Shown here: one piece after another, positions 1 through 8,062 of the stretch
How positions within the stretch are numbered: the first letter of the stretch is position 1
How the letters are laid out: each line of letters starts with the position of its first letter
From: Chitinophagaceae bacterium
GTDB taxonomy: Bacteria > Bacteroidota > Bacteroidia > Chitinophagales > Chitinophagaceae
DNA length: 64,000 bases
NCBI GenBank assembly: GCA_016787085.1
Contig: JAEUVJ010000023.1
Location: 1 to 64,000 of the forward strand
Direction of reading: 5' to 3'
Translations under genes and position numbers: made by a program
The notes under the pieces: model-generated
Told to the model about the DNA's origin: nothing
The model's database searches: none
Seen by the model: the letters and a program-made list of their open reading frames with translations, nothing else

Positions 1-145
1 TTATATTTTTTACTCCGTCAGGCATTATCCATCAACATAACCTCAAAAAAGCGCTAAAAGAAAACCCGCTTACCCAGCCTGCAAAATCCAACCTGTCCTT
101 ACCTGCTTATTTTTTTGAAAGTAGTTGTGCATCGGTCACCAATGT

Positions 146-153
146 TGGGCGCA
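146..153. repeat. Left boundary repeat of the SMI1 cassette-like unit
   Basis: TGGGCGCA lies 8 bases beyond the stop codon of the minus-strand SMI1/KNR4 gene. Its exact reverse complement TGCGCCCA is at 781-788, beyond the 5' end of the gene. On the gene strand the 3' side reads CTGCGCCCAAC, which resembles an integron-type RYYYAAC core. The same arrangement recurs around two genes at 12.7-14.1 kb. The repeat alone is short; its weight comes from the recurrence. Confidence 0.5.
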
Positions 154-161
154 GTTATTAG

Positions 162-746
162 TTAATCCTTTCTTACAATGCCGCCCCATCCAATGTCATC
201 TGAAGTTTCATATACACCTTTTCCCAAATCATTTATATAAGTGTATATCCAATCACGAAATGATGTAGCAATTAACTCACGACTTGGATCGTCATGCCAC
301 ATTCTGATTATTTGTCCAGAAGTTCCTTTTGAATCAGGATCTAGGTCAATGCAATAACTATCGCCACTTCCATTTGCGGTTATCGGAATCCAGGCTAAAT
401 TCCACCAGTCAACTTTTATCCTTGTGTCTGGACTTGAACGGGCGGGTTGACCAAACGTCTCCCTGCAATTGGCATCGATTTCTGGGAGGGCAGTTTTCCA
501 ACCTTGCCAAACTCGGATAATATCTTCTATACTTAGTAACCTGTCCCCGTCAAATAAATTTAAGTGTGTCCAACTTTGGCCATTATGGATGGAATAAAAC
601 TCTTTGAAATCTTCTGGCAAATTATCTTCTAGTAAAGTTTCTAATTCTAGAAAGTTTTGACTTGTCGCACCAACATTTAATGTTTCAAGCATAGCAGGAT
701 GATTGACTTTAATCCAGGTTTCAATTTTTTGCCATGCCTGTTTCAT
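162..746 (-). CDS. SMI1/KNR4 family protein
   Basis: 194 residues. The family signature is visible in the first third (LPEDFKEFYSIHNGQ) and the end (a conserved aromatic-rich stretch with WIPITANGSGDSYCID around residues 119-134, then SFRDWIYTYIND). SMI1/KNR4 proteins of bacteria are frequently immunity proteins of polymorphic toxin systems or other intracellular binding proteins; that role is known of the family, not shown here. No toxin gene is adjacent. It has no signal peptide. The start ATG at 746 follows an AT-rich leader. The gene is AT-richer than its neighbours and sits between short inverted repeats, suggesting a mobile single-gene cassette. Confidence 0.85.
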   Translation of the reverse strand: MKQAWQKIETWIKVNHPAMLETLNVGATSQNFLELETLLEDNLPEDFKEFYSIHNGQSWTHLNLFDGDRLLSIEDIIRVWQGWKTALPEIDANCRETFGQPARSSPDTRIKVDWWNLAWIPITANGSGDSYCIDLDPDSKGTSGQIIRMWHDDPSRELIATSFRDWIYTYINDLGKGVYETSDDIGWGGIVRKD

Positions 747-780
747 GAAATATTTTTTGAAAGATTAGGCTCGTTAAAAT

Positions 781-853
781 TGCGCCCATCTCGTAAATAG
801 GCGTAACTGCTGGTACAGTTTTATGTTGGTAATCAGTATAAAACTGTACCAGC
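781..853 (-). repeat. Cassette leader: boundary repeat plus 16-bp hairpin
   Basis: On the plus strand this reads TGCGCCCA, then TCTCGTAAATAGGCG, then a perfect inverted repeat: GCTGGTACAGTTTTAT (809-824) pairs with ATAAAACTGTACCAGC (838-853) around a 13-base loop. The CTCGTAAATAGGCG core recurs exactly at 14101-14114 upstream of another minus-strand gene, also next to a hairpin but with a different stem. It lies 35 bases upstream of the SMI1/KNR4 start, so it may be a transcript leader, a recombination site, or a terminator for an upstream unit. Confidence 0.65.
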
Positions 854-887
854 TATTTTTTATAAATTTAATTAAAATTATTTCCGG

Positions 888-1127
888 ATGTATGAGGAAA
901 TAAAACTAAAACACCTTCACCCGGTCCTGCAAATAGGCGTACAGGATATAAGAAATGCCTGGCTGCTGGCTCCTGTCCCGGTAAAACTTACCACCACCAT
1001 TCACCGGGGAACACTGGTATTCAGGCTGCCTGTATCCGGTAAGCGCATAAGCTATAAAACCCTGAAGAAAGGCCTGGTAAAGAAAACGATCATTATAAAA
1101 CAACCACTATACGTACTTCCCTTCTGA
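888..1127 (+). CDS. Small basic protein, uncertain
   Basis: 79 codons starting at ATG 888. The predicted product is basic and beta-rich in its second half (IHRGTLVFRLPVSGKR, KTLKKGLVKKTIIIKQP). I do not recognise a family. It ends 3 bases before the nadA-like remnant on the opposite strand. A run TCCTGCAAATAGGCGTACAGGA inside it resembles the AAATAGGCG core of the cassette leaders, so part of the reading frame may be repeat-derived. No good start signal is seen. The composition is protein-like, but it may not be a gene. Confidence 0.35.
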   Translation: MYEEIKLKHLHPVLQIGVQDIRNAWLLAPVPVKLTTTIHRGTLVFRLPVSGKRISYKTLKKGLVKKTIIIKQPLYVLPF

Positions 1128-1129
1128 AA

Positions 1130-1174
1130 CTATAACCCTGCTTTTTTACTGATCTCCAGCATCCGGTCAATTGG
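1130..1174 (-). pseudogene. Echo of the nadA 3' end
   Basis: Read on the minus strand, these 45 bases encode PIDRMLEISKKAGL followed by a TAG stop. The intact nadA 46 bases upstream ends [18 protein letters not shown], giving 10 of 14 identical residues. The two ends are separated by a GC-rich palindromic repeat (1176-1207). Nothing else of a second nadA is visible, so this is a remnant of the original gene end or of a partial duplication. Confidence 0.55.
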
Positions 1175-1175
1175 G

Positions 1176-1207
1176 ACCTCCCCTAAATCCCCTCCGGGAG
1201 AGGGGAC
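1176..1207. repeat. GC-rich palindromic intergenic repeat
   Basis: The stretch contains CCCCTAAATCCCCTCC followed by GGGAGAGGGG, forming a hairpin of CCCCTC/CTCCC against GGGAG/GAGGGG. Related C-tract/G-tract sequences occur at 31279-31290 (CCCCTTTAGGGG, after dnaN) and, in altered form, inside the amidase gene at about 52259-52310. This looks like a dispersed REP-like element. Confidence 0.6.
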
Positions 1208-1219
1208 TTTGAAGATTCA

Positions 1220-2230
1220 TTACATTCCTGCCTTTCCACTGATATCGAGCATGCGCTTTATAGGTTTCAGCGCTGCCAGCCTCAGCTCTTCCTCCATATT
1301 GATCTCCGGCGTTTCGTATTCCATGCAGAGATAAATTTTTTCCAGGGTATTGCGTTTCATGTGCGGGCAGTCGTTGCAGGCGCAGCTGTTGTTGGGTGGG
1401 GCCGGTATAAAGGTTTTGTGGGGGTTAGCCTTCATCATCTGGTGCAGGATGCCCGTTTCCGTAGCGACTATGTATTCCTGTGCGGAATCTGTTTGTGTGT
1501 ATTTCAATAAACCCGTAGTAGAGCCGATATAATCAGCTATGCGCAGGATCGGCTCTTCACATTCGGGATGGGCGATCAGTTTGGCATCCGGGTGCCTTAC
1601 TTTCAGCTTCGTGATCTTCTCCAGGCTGAATATCTCATGTACCATGCAGGCGCCGTTCCATAGCACCATATTGCGGCCCGTCACTTTGTTGATATAAGCG
1701 CCGAGATTCTTATCCGGTGCAAAGATGATCTTCTGATCTTTCGGAAAACTCTCAACAATGATCTTCGCATTGCTGCTGGTCACGATCACATCGCTCAGCG
1801 CCTTGATACCGGCGCTGCAGTTGATATAACTCACCACCACATGGTCCGGGTGCTGCTCTTTGAATTTTTTGAATAGCGGCGGCGGGCAACTGTCGCTCAG
1901 TGAACAGCCGGCCTTCAGGTCGGGGATCACTACTTTTTTTGTCGGGTTCAGGATCTTTGCCGTTTCCGCCATGAAGTGTACACCGGCAAAGACGATCATA
2001 TCCGCTTTTGTCTTCTCCGCCTGTTGCGCCAGGCCCAGGCTGTCGCCGATATAGTCCGCCACATCCTGTATGTCGGGCTCCTGGTAGTAGTGGGCCAGCA
2101 GCACTGCATTTTTTTCCTTCTTCAGCTTTTCGATGGCGGCGAACAGGTCGAGCGTAGGGTCCAGCTCGATATCGAGGAAGCCTTTGGCATCAACTTCTTT
2201 GCGGGCGGCTTTTATTTTTTCGGCGAACAT
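1220..2230 (-). CDS. nadA: Quinolinate synthase NadA
   Basis: 336 residues from ATG 2230; an upstream in-frame ATG at 2284 would add 18 residues not expected in the family. NadA condenses iminoaspartate with dihydroxyacetone phosphate to quinolinate in de novo NAD synthesis and carries an oxygen-sensitive [4Fe-4S] cluster. Likely cluster ligands are C109 ([11 protein letters not shown]), C195 (NGACMVHE) and C288 (CACNDCPHM). The substrate-site [18 protein letters not shown] is at residues 47-64. No nadB or nadC is adjacent. The gene is divergent from the S46 peptidase across about 600 bases. A second version of its last 14 codons lies just downstream. Confidence 0.97.
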   Translation of the reverse strand: MFAEKIKAARKEVDAKGFLDIELDPTLDLFAAIEKLKKEKNAVLLAHYYQEPDIQDVADYIGDSLGLAQQAEKTKADMIVFAGVHFMAETAKILNPTKKVVIPDLKAGCSLSDSCPPPLFKKFKEQHPDHVVVSYINCSAGIKALSDVIVTSSNAKIIVESFPKDQKIIFAPDKNLGAYINKVTGRNMVLWNGACMVHEIFSLEKITKLKVRHPDAKLIAHPECEEPILRIADYIGSTTGLLKYTQTDSAQEYIVATETGILHQMMKANPHKTFIPAPPNNSCACNDCPHMKRNTLEKIYLCMEYETPEINMEEELRLAALKPIKRMLDISGKAGM

Positions 2231-2824
2231 GACTGATTGTTTTAACGAGGGAGCAATATTCCAACCCCTCCTGCAATTTTTCAAAACAATTTTTCTTTTT
2301 TCCGTTTCTTTAGTTCTAATAATAATAATACATTTTTATAAAAAAGAGTTTATTATTATTACAGCTGTGAATTCGTGGATAATTATCTTTTTGTTACTTT
2401 TTCAAAGTTACCAATTCACAGTAATTCACATTTTAAACAAGGAAATCCACATCATGGTTCAGCGACAGCGCTGCATTTGCGGGTTTCTTTCAACAGGCAG
2501 GTGAAAAAAGGGAACGGGTAAAAGATGAATAACTTTTTACCCGGTGCGTATGTGAACAGTCTTTGCATAAATGGTCATTCATGAACCGCGACCGGTCTTA
2601 TTTCATCTCCCGTCTTTCTTTATTTCTAAAAATGAAGTTTCATATGCACGTTTCACACCGGGTTATACACAGCATTTCCCGCTTCTGCACAGGCCTTAGT
2701 GAAAAAATAGTTGGCGGACGGAGCGATTTTGCAGCGATACGAATGGTTTTAAAAAGCAATATGAGAACTAAAATCCGGCTGCCTTTTCAAATCTGATTAA
2801 TTTTAAGCCCTTAAAATTATCACT
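2231..2824. other. Intergenic region between divergent nadA and S46 peptidase
   Basis: 594 AT-rich bases with no convincing gene. Short reading frames here have no family features. It holds a hairpin, CGGGTAAAA (2515-2523) with TTTTACCCG (2535-2543), and an AT-rich inverted repeat AATTTTAAG (2799-2807) with CTTAAAATT (2810-2818), which ends 7 bases before the peptidase ATG and could fold over its start. Promoters for both flanking genes are expected here, but I cannot place them confidently. Confidence 0.5.
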
Positions 2825-4993
2825 ATGGTTGCTTTCCGTTCTTTATGTATCGCCTGTTTTGTATTTATCTCTTCGCTGGTGATGGCCAACGAAGGTATGT
2901 GGCTGCCTTTGTTGCTGGAGAAGCTGAATGAGAAAGAAATGAAAGGCATGGGAATGAAGATCAGTGCAAAGGATATCTATAATGTGAACCGCGGCAGTTT
3001 AAAAGATGCCATTGTCAGTTTTGGTGGTTTCTGTACTGGCGAAGTGATCTCATCCAAAGGCCTGGTGCTGACGAATCACCATTGCGGGCTGGATGCAATA
3101 CAGAGCCACTCCACGATTGACCATAATTATATACGGGATGGTTTCTGGGCAAAGAATTATGCAGAAGAATTACCGAATCCAAAATTGTATGTCAGCTTCA
3201 TTATACGCATAGAAGATGTGACCAAACAAATACTGGCCGGCGTGACCGCATCCATGAGTGAAAGTGAAAGGCAATTGGTTACCGATAAGAACATAGCCGC
3301 CATAAGGAGTACAGTGAAAAAAGAATCCTACCAGGAAGCGTCGGTCAAATCTTTCTTTGAAGCGAACCAGTATTATCTCTTCATTACGGAAACGTATAAA
3401 GATGTACGGCTGGTAGGAGCGCCGCCTTCTTCTATCGGCAACTTTGGACAGGATACCGACAACTGGATGTGGCCGCGTCATACGGGAGACTTCTCCATGT
3501 TCCGCATCTATGCAGGCAAGGATAATAAACCGGCAGAGTATTCGGCGGACAATGTGCCTTATATTCCCAAAAGATCATTAGCCATTTCATTAGACGGGGT
3601 GAACGAAGGGGACTTCACCATGGTATTGGGTTTTCCTGGCAAGACGATGGAGTATATGCACAGTGAAGCGATCAGGCAGACCATGGAGGTGAATAACCCG
3701 GCCAAGATCGCTATCCGGGATAAAGCGCTGGCGGTAATGGATGGCTTTATGCGGAAAGATGAGCAAATAAAAATCCAGTACACCAAAAAGTATGCAACCA
3801 TATCCAATGCCTGGAAGAAATGGAAGGGAGAGATACCAGGGCTGATCCGGACCCAGGCGCTGGAAAAAAGAAAAGCATACGAAGCCGAATTTCAGAAAAG
3901 GGTCAATGCGAATATGGAGTGGAAGTCGCAGTACGGCAACCTGCTCAGTGAACTGGAAGCCGCCTGGAAAGAGATAGAACCGCTGGCCAGAGCAAGGGAT
4001 TATTATTTGGAAATAAACAGTAAGATAGAACTGTTCACCGTGGCCCGCCGGGTGAATGCGTTGCGCAACGCAAAGAATAATGGCAGCAAGTACGACTATT
4101 CAGAAGGACTGACGAAACTGAAGGATACGCTAACGGAATTATATAAGAATTTTAATCCCGTTGTGGACAGGCAATTGTTTGAATCGCTGATCACAATGTA
4201 TGTGAACGACCAGGACAACCGTATCGTATCACCCCTGCTGATGGATTATTTCAAAGCAGCTGGCAAGGACTTTAGAAAATTAGCGGACGATATCTACGGA
4301 ACAGCAGAGTATGTATCCGGCAGCAAGATGATGACGGCGCTGGAGCAAAACCCGCAGGAGCTGATTGAGCGGTCAAAGACGATCAAAGCCAGCCTGCTCT
4401 ATGAAGATATGCTCGCCACTTATAATAAAGAAGTGGCTGCAAAGCTGAATGAAGTGCAGGCCCGCATCAACCGCCTGCAACGGACCTATATGCAGGCGCA
4501 GATGGAAGTGAAGAAGGAAAAAAAATTCTACCCGGATGCCAACAGCACCCTGCGGCTGACCTATGGCAATGTAAAAGGGTATTCAGCCCGTGACGGCGTG
4601 AAGTATGATTTCTACACCCATCTTGACGGGGCCATGGAAAAATATATTCCGGGGGATTACGAATTCGATGTGCCGGAAAAACTGCGGTCATTGTATAAGA
4701 ATAAAGACTATGGCCAATATGGAAAGAACGGTAAAATGCCGGTTTGCTTTGTGGCAGCCAACCATACCACGGGCGGCAACTCCGGCAGCCCGGCCCTGGA
4801 TGCGTATGGTAACCTGGTGGGCCTGAACTTTGACCGGGCCTGGGAAGGGGTGATGAGCGATATCAGTTATGACCCCTCGATTTGCCGTAACATCATGGTG
4901 GATATCCGCTATGTGCTGTTTATCATTGATAAATATGCCGGGGCGGGCCACCTGGTAAGGGAAATGAAACTGGTGCATCCGAAGAAGAAGTAG
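2825..4993 (+). CDS. S46 family dipeptidyl-peptidase, DPP11-like
   Basis: 722 residues with an N-terminal signal peptide ending near ANEG. S46 exopeptidases act in the periplasm and remove dipeptides from peptide N-termini. The trypsin-like triad is H86 (TNHHCG), D222 (RHTGDFS) and S653 (GGNSGSP). Family members split by one S1-site residue: Gly in DPP7 (hydrophobic P1), Arg in DPP11 (Asp/Glu P1). Here it is R671 (LNFDRAWEG), 18 residues after the serine as in DPP11, so acidic P1 specificity is expected. The C-terminus (VDIRYVLFIIDK) is typical and the length is full. The foldase gene downstream is separated by 133 bases with its own -7 element. Confidence 0.94.
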   Translation: MVAFRSLCIACFVFISSLVMANEGMWLPLLLEKLNEKEMKGMGMKISAKDIYNVNRGSLKDAIVSFGGFCTGEVISSKGLVLTNHHCGLDAIQSHSTIDHNYIRDGFWAKNYAEELPNPKLYVSFIIRIEDVTKQILAGVTASMSESERQLVTDKNIAAIRSTVKKESYQEASVKSFFEANQYYLFITETYKDVRLVGAPPSSIGNFGQDTDNWMWPRHTGDFSMFRIYAGKDNKPAEYSADNVPYIPKRSLAISLDGVNEGDFTMVLGFPGKTMEYMHSEAIRQTMEVNNPAKIAIRDKALAVMDGFMRKDEQIKIQYTKKYATISNAWKKWKGEIPGLIRTQALEKRKAYEAEFQKRVNANMEWKSQYGNLLSELEAAWKEIEPLARARDYYLEINSKIELFTVARRVNALRNAKNNGSKYDYSEGLTKLKDTLTELYKNFNPVVDRQLFESLITMYVNDQDNRIVSPLLMDYFKAAGKDFRKLADDIYGTAEYVSGSKMMTALEQNPQELIERSKTIKASLLYEDMLATYNKEVAAKLNEVQARINRLQRTYMQAQMEVKKEKKFYPDANSTLRLTYGNVKGYSARDGVKYDFYTHLDGAMEKYIPGDYEFDVPEKLRSLYKNKDYGQYGKNGKMPVCFVAANHTTGGNSGSPALDAYGNLVGLNFDRAWEGVMSDISYDPSICRNIMVDIRYVLFIIDKYAGAGHLVREMKLVHPKKK

Positions 4994-5087
4994 CGCCACC
5001 CGAAACCCCGGAATTCAGCGGCTGAAACCACAGAAAAACAGGCTATTTCAGCAGTTTTCCACAATTTTTTCATACGCCTAAAACCCC

Positions 5088-5095
5088 TATTTTTG
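5088..5095 (+). promoter_or_regulatory. Putative Bacteroidota -7 element for the foldase gene
   Basis: TATTTTTG matches the TAnnTTTG -7 consensus of the Bacteroidota primary sigma factor and lies 31 bases before the ATG at 5127. No clear TTG -33 box is seen at the expected spacing, so this is a partial promoter match. Confidence 0.45.
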
Positions 5096-5126
5096 CCATC
5101 CGTTTTTTAAACCCTACATATATAAT

Positions 5127-7310
5127 ATGTCAGTTATCCAGAAGATACAGGAGAAGTATGCAAAACTCATGGCGATCATCATTGCTGTCGCCCTGATCAT
5201 TTTTGTGGTGATGCTAGCCTTTGAAAATGGAGGCAGCCTTTTCCAGGGATCGAACTCCACCTCGGTGGGTAAGGTAAATGGAAAGTCAATTGAGTATAAC
5301 GATTTCCTGAAAAAGATAGAGCAGCAGGAAAACTATATGCAGCAGCAGGGCTATGGTGCTTCCGGCCCCATGCTACAGCAACAGGCCAACGAAGCTGCCT
5401 GGAACCAGGAGATCAACCAGGTGCTGCAGAACGCAGAGTTTGACAGACTCGGTATTAAAGCAGGTAAGAAAGAAGTGGGCGACATTCTCTATGGCGCCAA
5501 TCCGCCCGAGGACCTGAAAAGACAGTTCACCGATTCGTTGGGTGTCTACAATGCACAAATGGCCAAGCAGCAGATAGACCAGGTGCTGAAAAAGAAAAGC
5601 GGCACACCGGAAGAACTGGCGGCCAGGGAGCAACTGATTGCCTATATCGCTTACTTAGAAAACAGCCGTCTTACCGAAAAATATAATTCTTTACTGGCCA
5701 ACAGTGCCAATGTTCCCAAATGGCTGATCGAAAAAGAAAATACGGATAAAAGCCAGATAGCAAAGCTCACGGTAGTGAGAGAAAGCTATGCCGCCGCTAT
5801 TGACTCTACCATAAAGATCACCGATAAAGAGGTGGAGGAATATGTCAGCAAGAACAAAGACGATTTCAAACAACAGGAGAGCCGCAGCATTGCGTATGTT
5901 GCCTTCAGCGCTTTGCCCAGTGCAGGCGACAGCGCCGCAACCAGGGAAAGGCTTCTTTCGCTGAAAGCAGAAATGGATAGCACAAAAGATATCAAAAGAT
6001 TTTTAGCCCTGCAAGGTGTGCAGAACTATTATGACAGCTATATCAATGGCGGAATGGTTCAGATAGCGGCGAAAGATTCAATATTTAAATCTCCTGTGGG
6101 AACTGTGTATGGCCCTTATTTAGATGGCGGGTCATATTCATTGGCAAAATTAATAGGCGTAAGATCTCAGGCCGACACGGTTAAGGTCAGGCACATTCTT
6201 GTCGCAACAAGCAGGCAAGACCCGCAGACCGGGCAGTCTTATCCTGTAAGGGACACCGCAGAAGCAAAAAAATTAATTGATAGTATTCAACTGGCAATAA
6301 ACAGCGGATCTAAGTTTGATAGCCTGGTAAAACTTTCTGATGATGATCCGGAGGGAGAAAATCCTCAAAGAGGAAAGTATAAGGGTGGTATTTATGATAA
6401 GGTGACAGCCGGTCAGATGGTGTCGTCTTTCAATGATTTTATCTTCGGCAACCCCGTTGGAGCAAAAGGTGTAGTGAAAACCGAATTTGGCTATCATTAT
6501 ATAGAGATCCTTTCTGCAAAAGGCGGATCGGCTGCTTATAAAGTAGCCTATGTTTCCAAGCCCATCGAAGTAAGCTCCGAAACGGATAACAGGGCCGAAG
6601 AAGAAGCCAACCAGTTTGCTACTGCCAGCCGCGATGCCAAATCATTTGACGCCAATGCCGAAAAACTGAAACTAAAAGGCATCAACAAAAACGTGGCTAC
6701 CGATATCGCCCCGATGGCTTACCAGATACCGGGTGTAGGCGCATCCAGGACGTTCATCAAGAACATATACAAAGCTGACCGCGGTGATGTGCTCGATCCT
6801 GAAAGGGTAGGCGACAACTATGTGGTAGCGATCGTTACAGAAGTTAATAAAGAAGGGACGATGCCTGTTGGGAAAGCAAGGTTCTCGGCAGAAAGCATCC
6901 TGAAGAATAAAAAGGCGGCCGAAAAGCTGAAACAGAAACTGGGAACACCCGCCACGCTGGAACAGGCAGCCGCAGCACTGGGCAACAAACCCATTGAAAC
7001 GATTGACAGCCTCCGCATGACAGGCCAGCAAACCGCTAACTCCGCCATGTCACTTTCATCCGAACCAAAAGTGATCGGCGCCGCCTTTAATGCGGCCAAT
7101 AAAGGAAAAGTGGTGGTAGTAGAAGGCGCCAATGGTATTTATGCCGTAAGGGTGGACGAGATATCTGCTACCGCACTGGCCGATGCGAATGTGGCGGAAC
7201 AGCGCAAACAAAGATACCAGCAGGCCAAACAACAGGCGACCTACCGCAGCCCGATACAGGCCATGCGCAATGCAGCGACCATCAAAGACAGGAGAAGCGA
7301 ATTTTTCTAG
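5127..7310 (+). CDS. PpiD/SurA-like periplasmic peptidyl-prolyl isomerase
   Basis: 727 residues. An N-terminal signal anchor (about residues 14-32, LMAIIIAVALIIFVVMLAF) ties the protein to the inner membrane. It is followed by a SurA_N/PpiD-type chaperone helix bundle (residues 45-345), a parvulin rotamase domain (about 350-455, starting VKVRHILVAT and containing FGYHYIEIL) and a C-terminal PpiD-like region. It would assist folding of secreted and outer-membrane proteins. Residues 345-455 hold the only clear parvulin domain, so the protein matches PpiD rather than two-parvulin SurA. A strong hairpin terminator follows the gene. Confidence 0.92.
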   Translation: MSVIQKIQEKYAKLMAIIIAVALIIFVVMLAFENGGSLFQGSNSTSVGKVNGKSIEYNDFLKKIEQQENYMQQQGYGASGPMLQQQANEAAWNQEINQVLQNAEFDRLGIKAGKKEVGDILYGANPPEDLKRQFTDSLGVYNAQMAKQQIDQVLKKKSGTPEELAAREQLIAYIAYLENSRLTEKYNSLLANSANVPKWLIEKENTDKSQIAKLTVVRESYAAAIDSTIKITDKEVEEYVSKNKDDFKQQESRSIAYVAFSALPSAGDSAATRERLLSLKAEMDSTKDIKRFLALQGVQNYYDSYINGGMVQIAAKDSIFKSPVGTVYGPYLDGGSYSLAKLIGVRSQADTVKVRHILVATSRQDPQTGQSYPVRDTAEAKKLIDSIQLAINSGSKFDSLVKLSDDDPEGENPQRGKYKGGIYDKVTAGQMVSSFNDFIFGNPVGAKGVVKTEFGYHYIEILSAKGGSAAYKVAYVSKPIEVSSETDNRAEEEANQFATASRDAKSFDANAEKLKLKGINKNVATDIAPMAYQIPGVGASRTFIKNIYKADRGDVLDPERVGDNYVVAIVTEVNKEGTMPVGKARFSAESILKNKKAAEKLKQKLGTPATLEQAAAALGNKPIETIDSLRMTGQQTANSAMSLSSEPKVIGAAFNAANKGKVVVVEGANGIYAVRVDEISATALADANVAEQRKQRYQQAKQQATYRSPIQAMRNAATIKDRRSEFF

Positions 7311-7339
7311 ATAATACACGTACCGAAACCAACTGCCTT

Positions 7340-7377
7340 AACAGCCCCTTCGATCAACGAAGGGGTTGTTTCTTTTT
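7340..7377 (+). terminator. Rho-independent terminator after the foldase gene
   Basis: AACAGCCCCTTCG pairs with CGAAGGGGTTGTT around the loop ATCAA and is followed by TCTTTTT. It lies 30 bases after the stop codon at 7310. Confidence 0.9.
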
Positions 7378-7411
7378 ACCGCTATAGCAAACAAGGGCTG
7401 TCATTAATTGT

Positions 7412-7419
7412 TATTTTTG
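7412..7419 (+). promoter_or_regulatory. Putative -7 element for the DUF2480 gene
   Basis: TATTTTTG fits TAnnTTTG and lies 16 bases before the ATG at 7436, so the transcript would have a very short leader. No -33 match is evident. Confidence 0.4.
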
Positions 7420-7435
7420 TAAGTCATTATATTTC

Positions 7436-7960
7436 ATGAACGATCCCATCATCAATAAAGTAGCCGAAAGCGGGCTGATCACTCTCGATCCGGAGAAGTA
7501 TTATCCGAAAGGCGAGACGGCGTTATTTGACCTGAAGGATTTCCTGTTCATGGGTTTGATCTTAAAGGAAAAAGATTACCGCGAAGCGCTGAAGAATCAC
7601 GACTGGGAAAAGTACCGGGATAAGAATGTGGCCATCACCTGTTCCGCGGACGCCGTTATCCCCGTATGGGCCTATATGCTGGCAGCCTCTTACCTGCAGC
7701 CGGTTGCCAAAGAAATAGTGATGGGCGATGAAAAGGAATTGCACAGAACCGTTTTCCTGAAAAATCTTTCTGCAATTGACGTCAATGAGTTTCTCGACAA
7801 AAGAGTGGTGATAAAAGGATGCGGCGAAACCCCTATCGCTGATTATGTATATATGGAGCTCACCAAACTGTTACGGCCCGTCGCCAAAAGCATCATGTAT
7901 GGCGAGCCCTGCAGTACGGTTCCGGTTTATAAAAAACCTACGGCGCCTAAAGGGACGTAA
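7436..7960 (+). CDS. DUF2480 family protein
   Basis: 174 residues, cytoplasmic, no signal peptide. It matches the DUF2480 family, which is typical of Bacteroidota and has no known function: an N-terminal KVAESGLITLDPE, a central FDLKDFLFMGLILKEKDYR and a C-terminal VVIKGCGETPIADYVYMELT. Conserved acidic and glycine positions suggest a folded globular domain, but no catalytic site can be named. It is bounded by a terminator upstream and 102 bases of spacer downstream, so it is probably a single-gene unit. Confidence 0.85.
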   Translation: MNDPIINKVAESGLITLDPEKYYPKGETALFDLKDFLFMGLILKEKDYREALKNHDWEKYRDKNVAITCSADAVIPVWAYMLAASYLQPVAKEIVMGDEKELHRTVFLKNLSAIDVNEFLDKRVVIKGCGETPIADYVYMELTKLLRPVAKSIMYGEPCSTVPVYKKPTAPKGT

Positions 7961-8062
7961 TGTATTTCTACCCGCATAATGTAAAGAACCGGGCGCATAG
8001 TACCGGTAAGATACCCTTCTAAAGGTATAAAAGTCCGTTACAAATTATCTTAATTTCACTCC

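Noticed and set aside
2563..2796. 77-codon plus-strand frame upstream of the S46 peptidase
   Set aside because: No family features, unusual composition, no start signal; the region looks like an intergenic leader.
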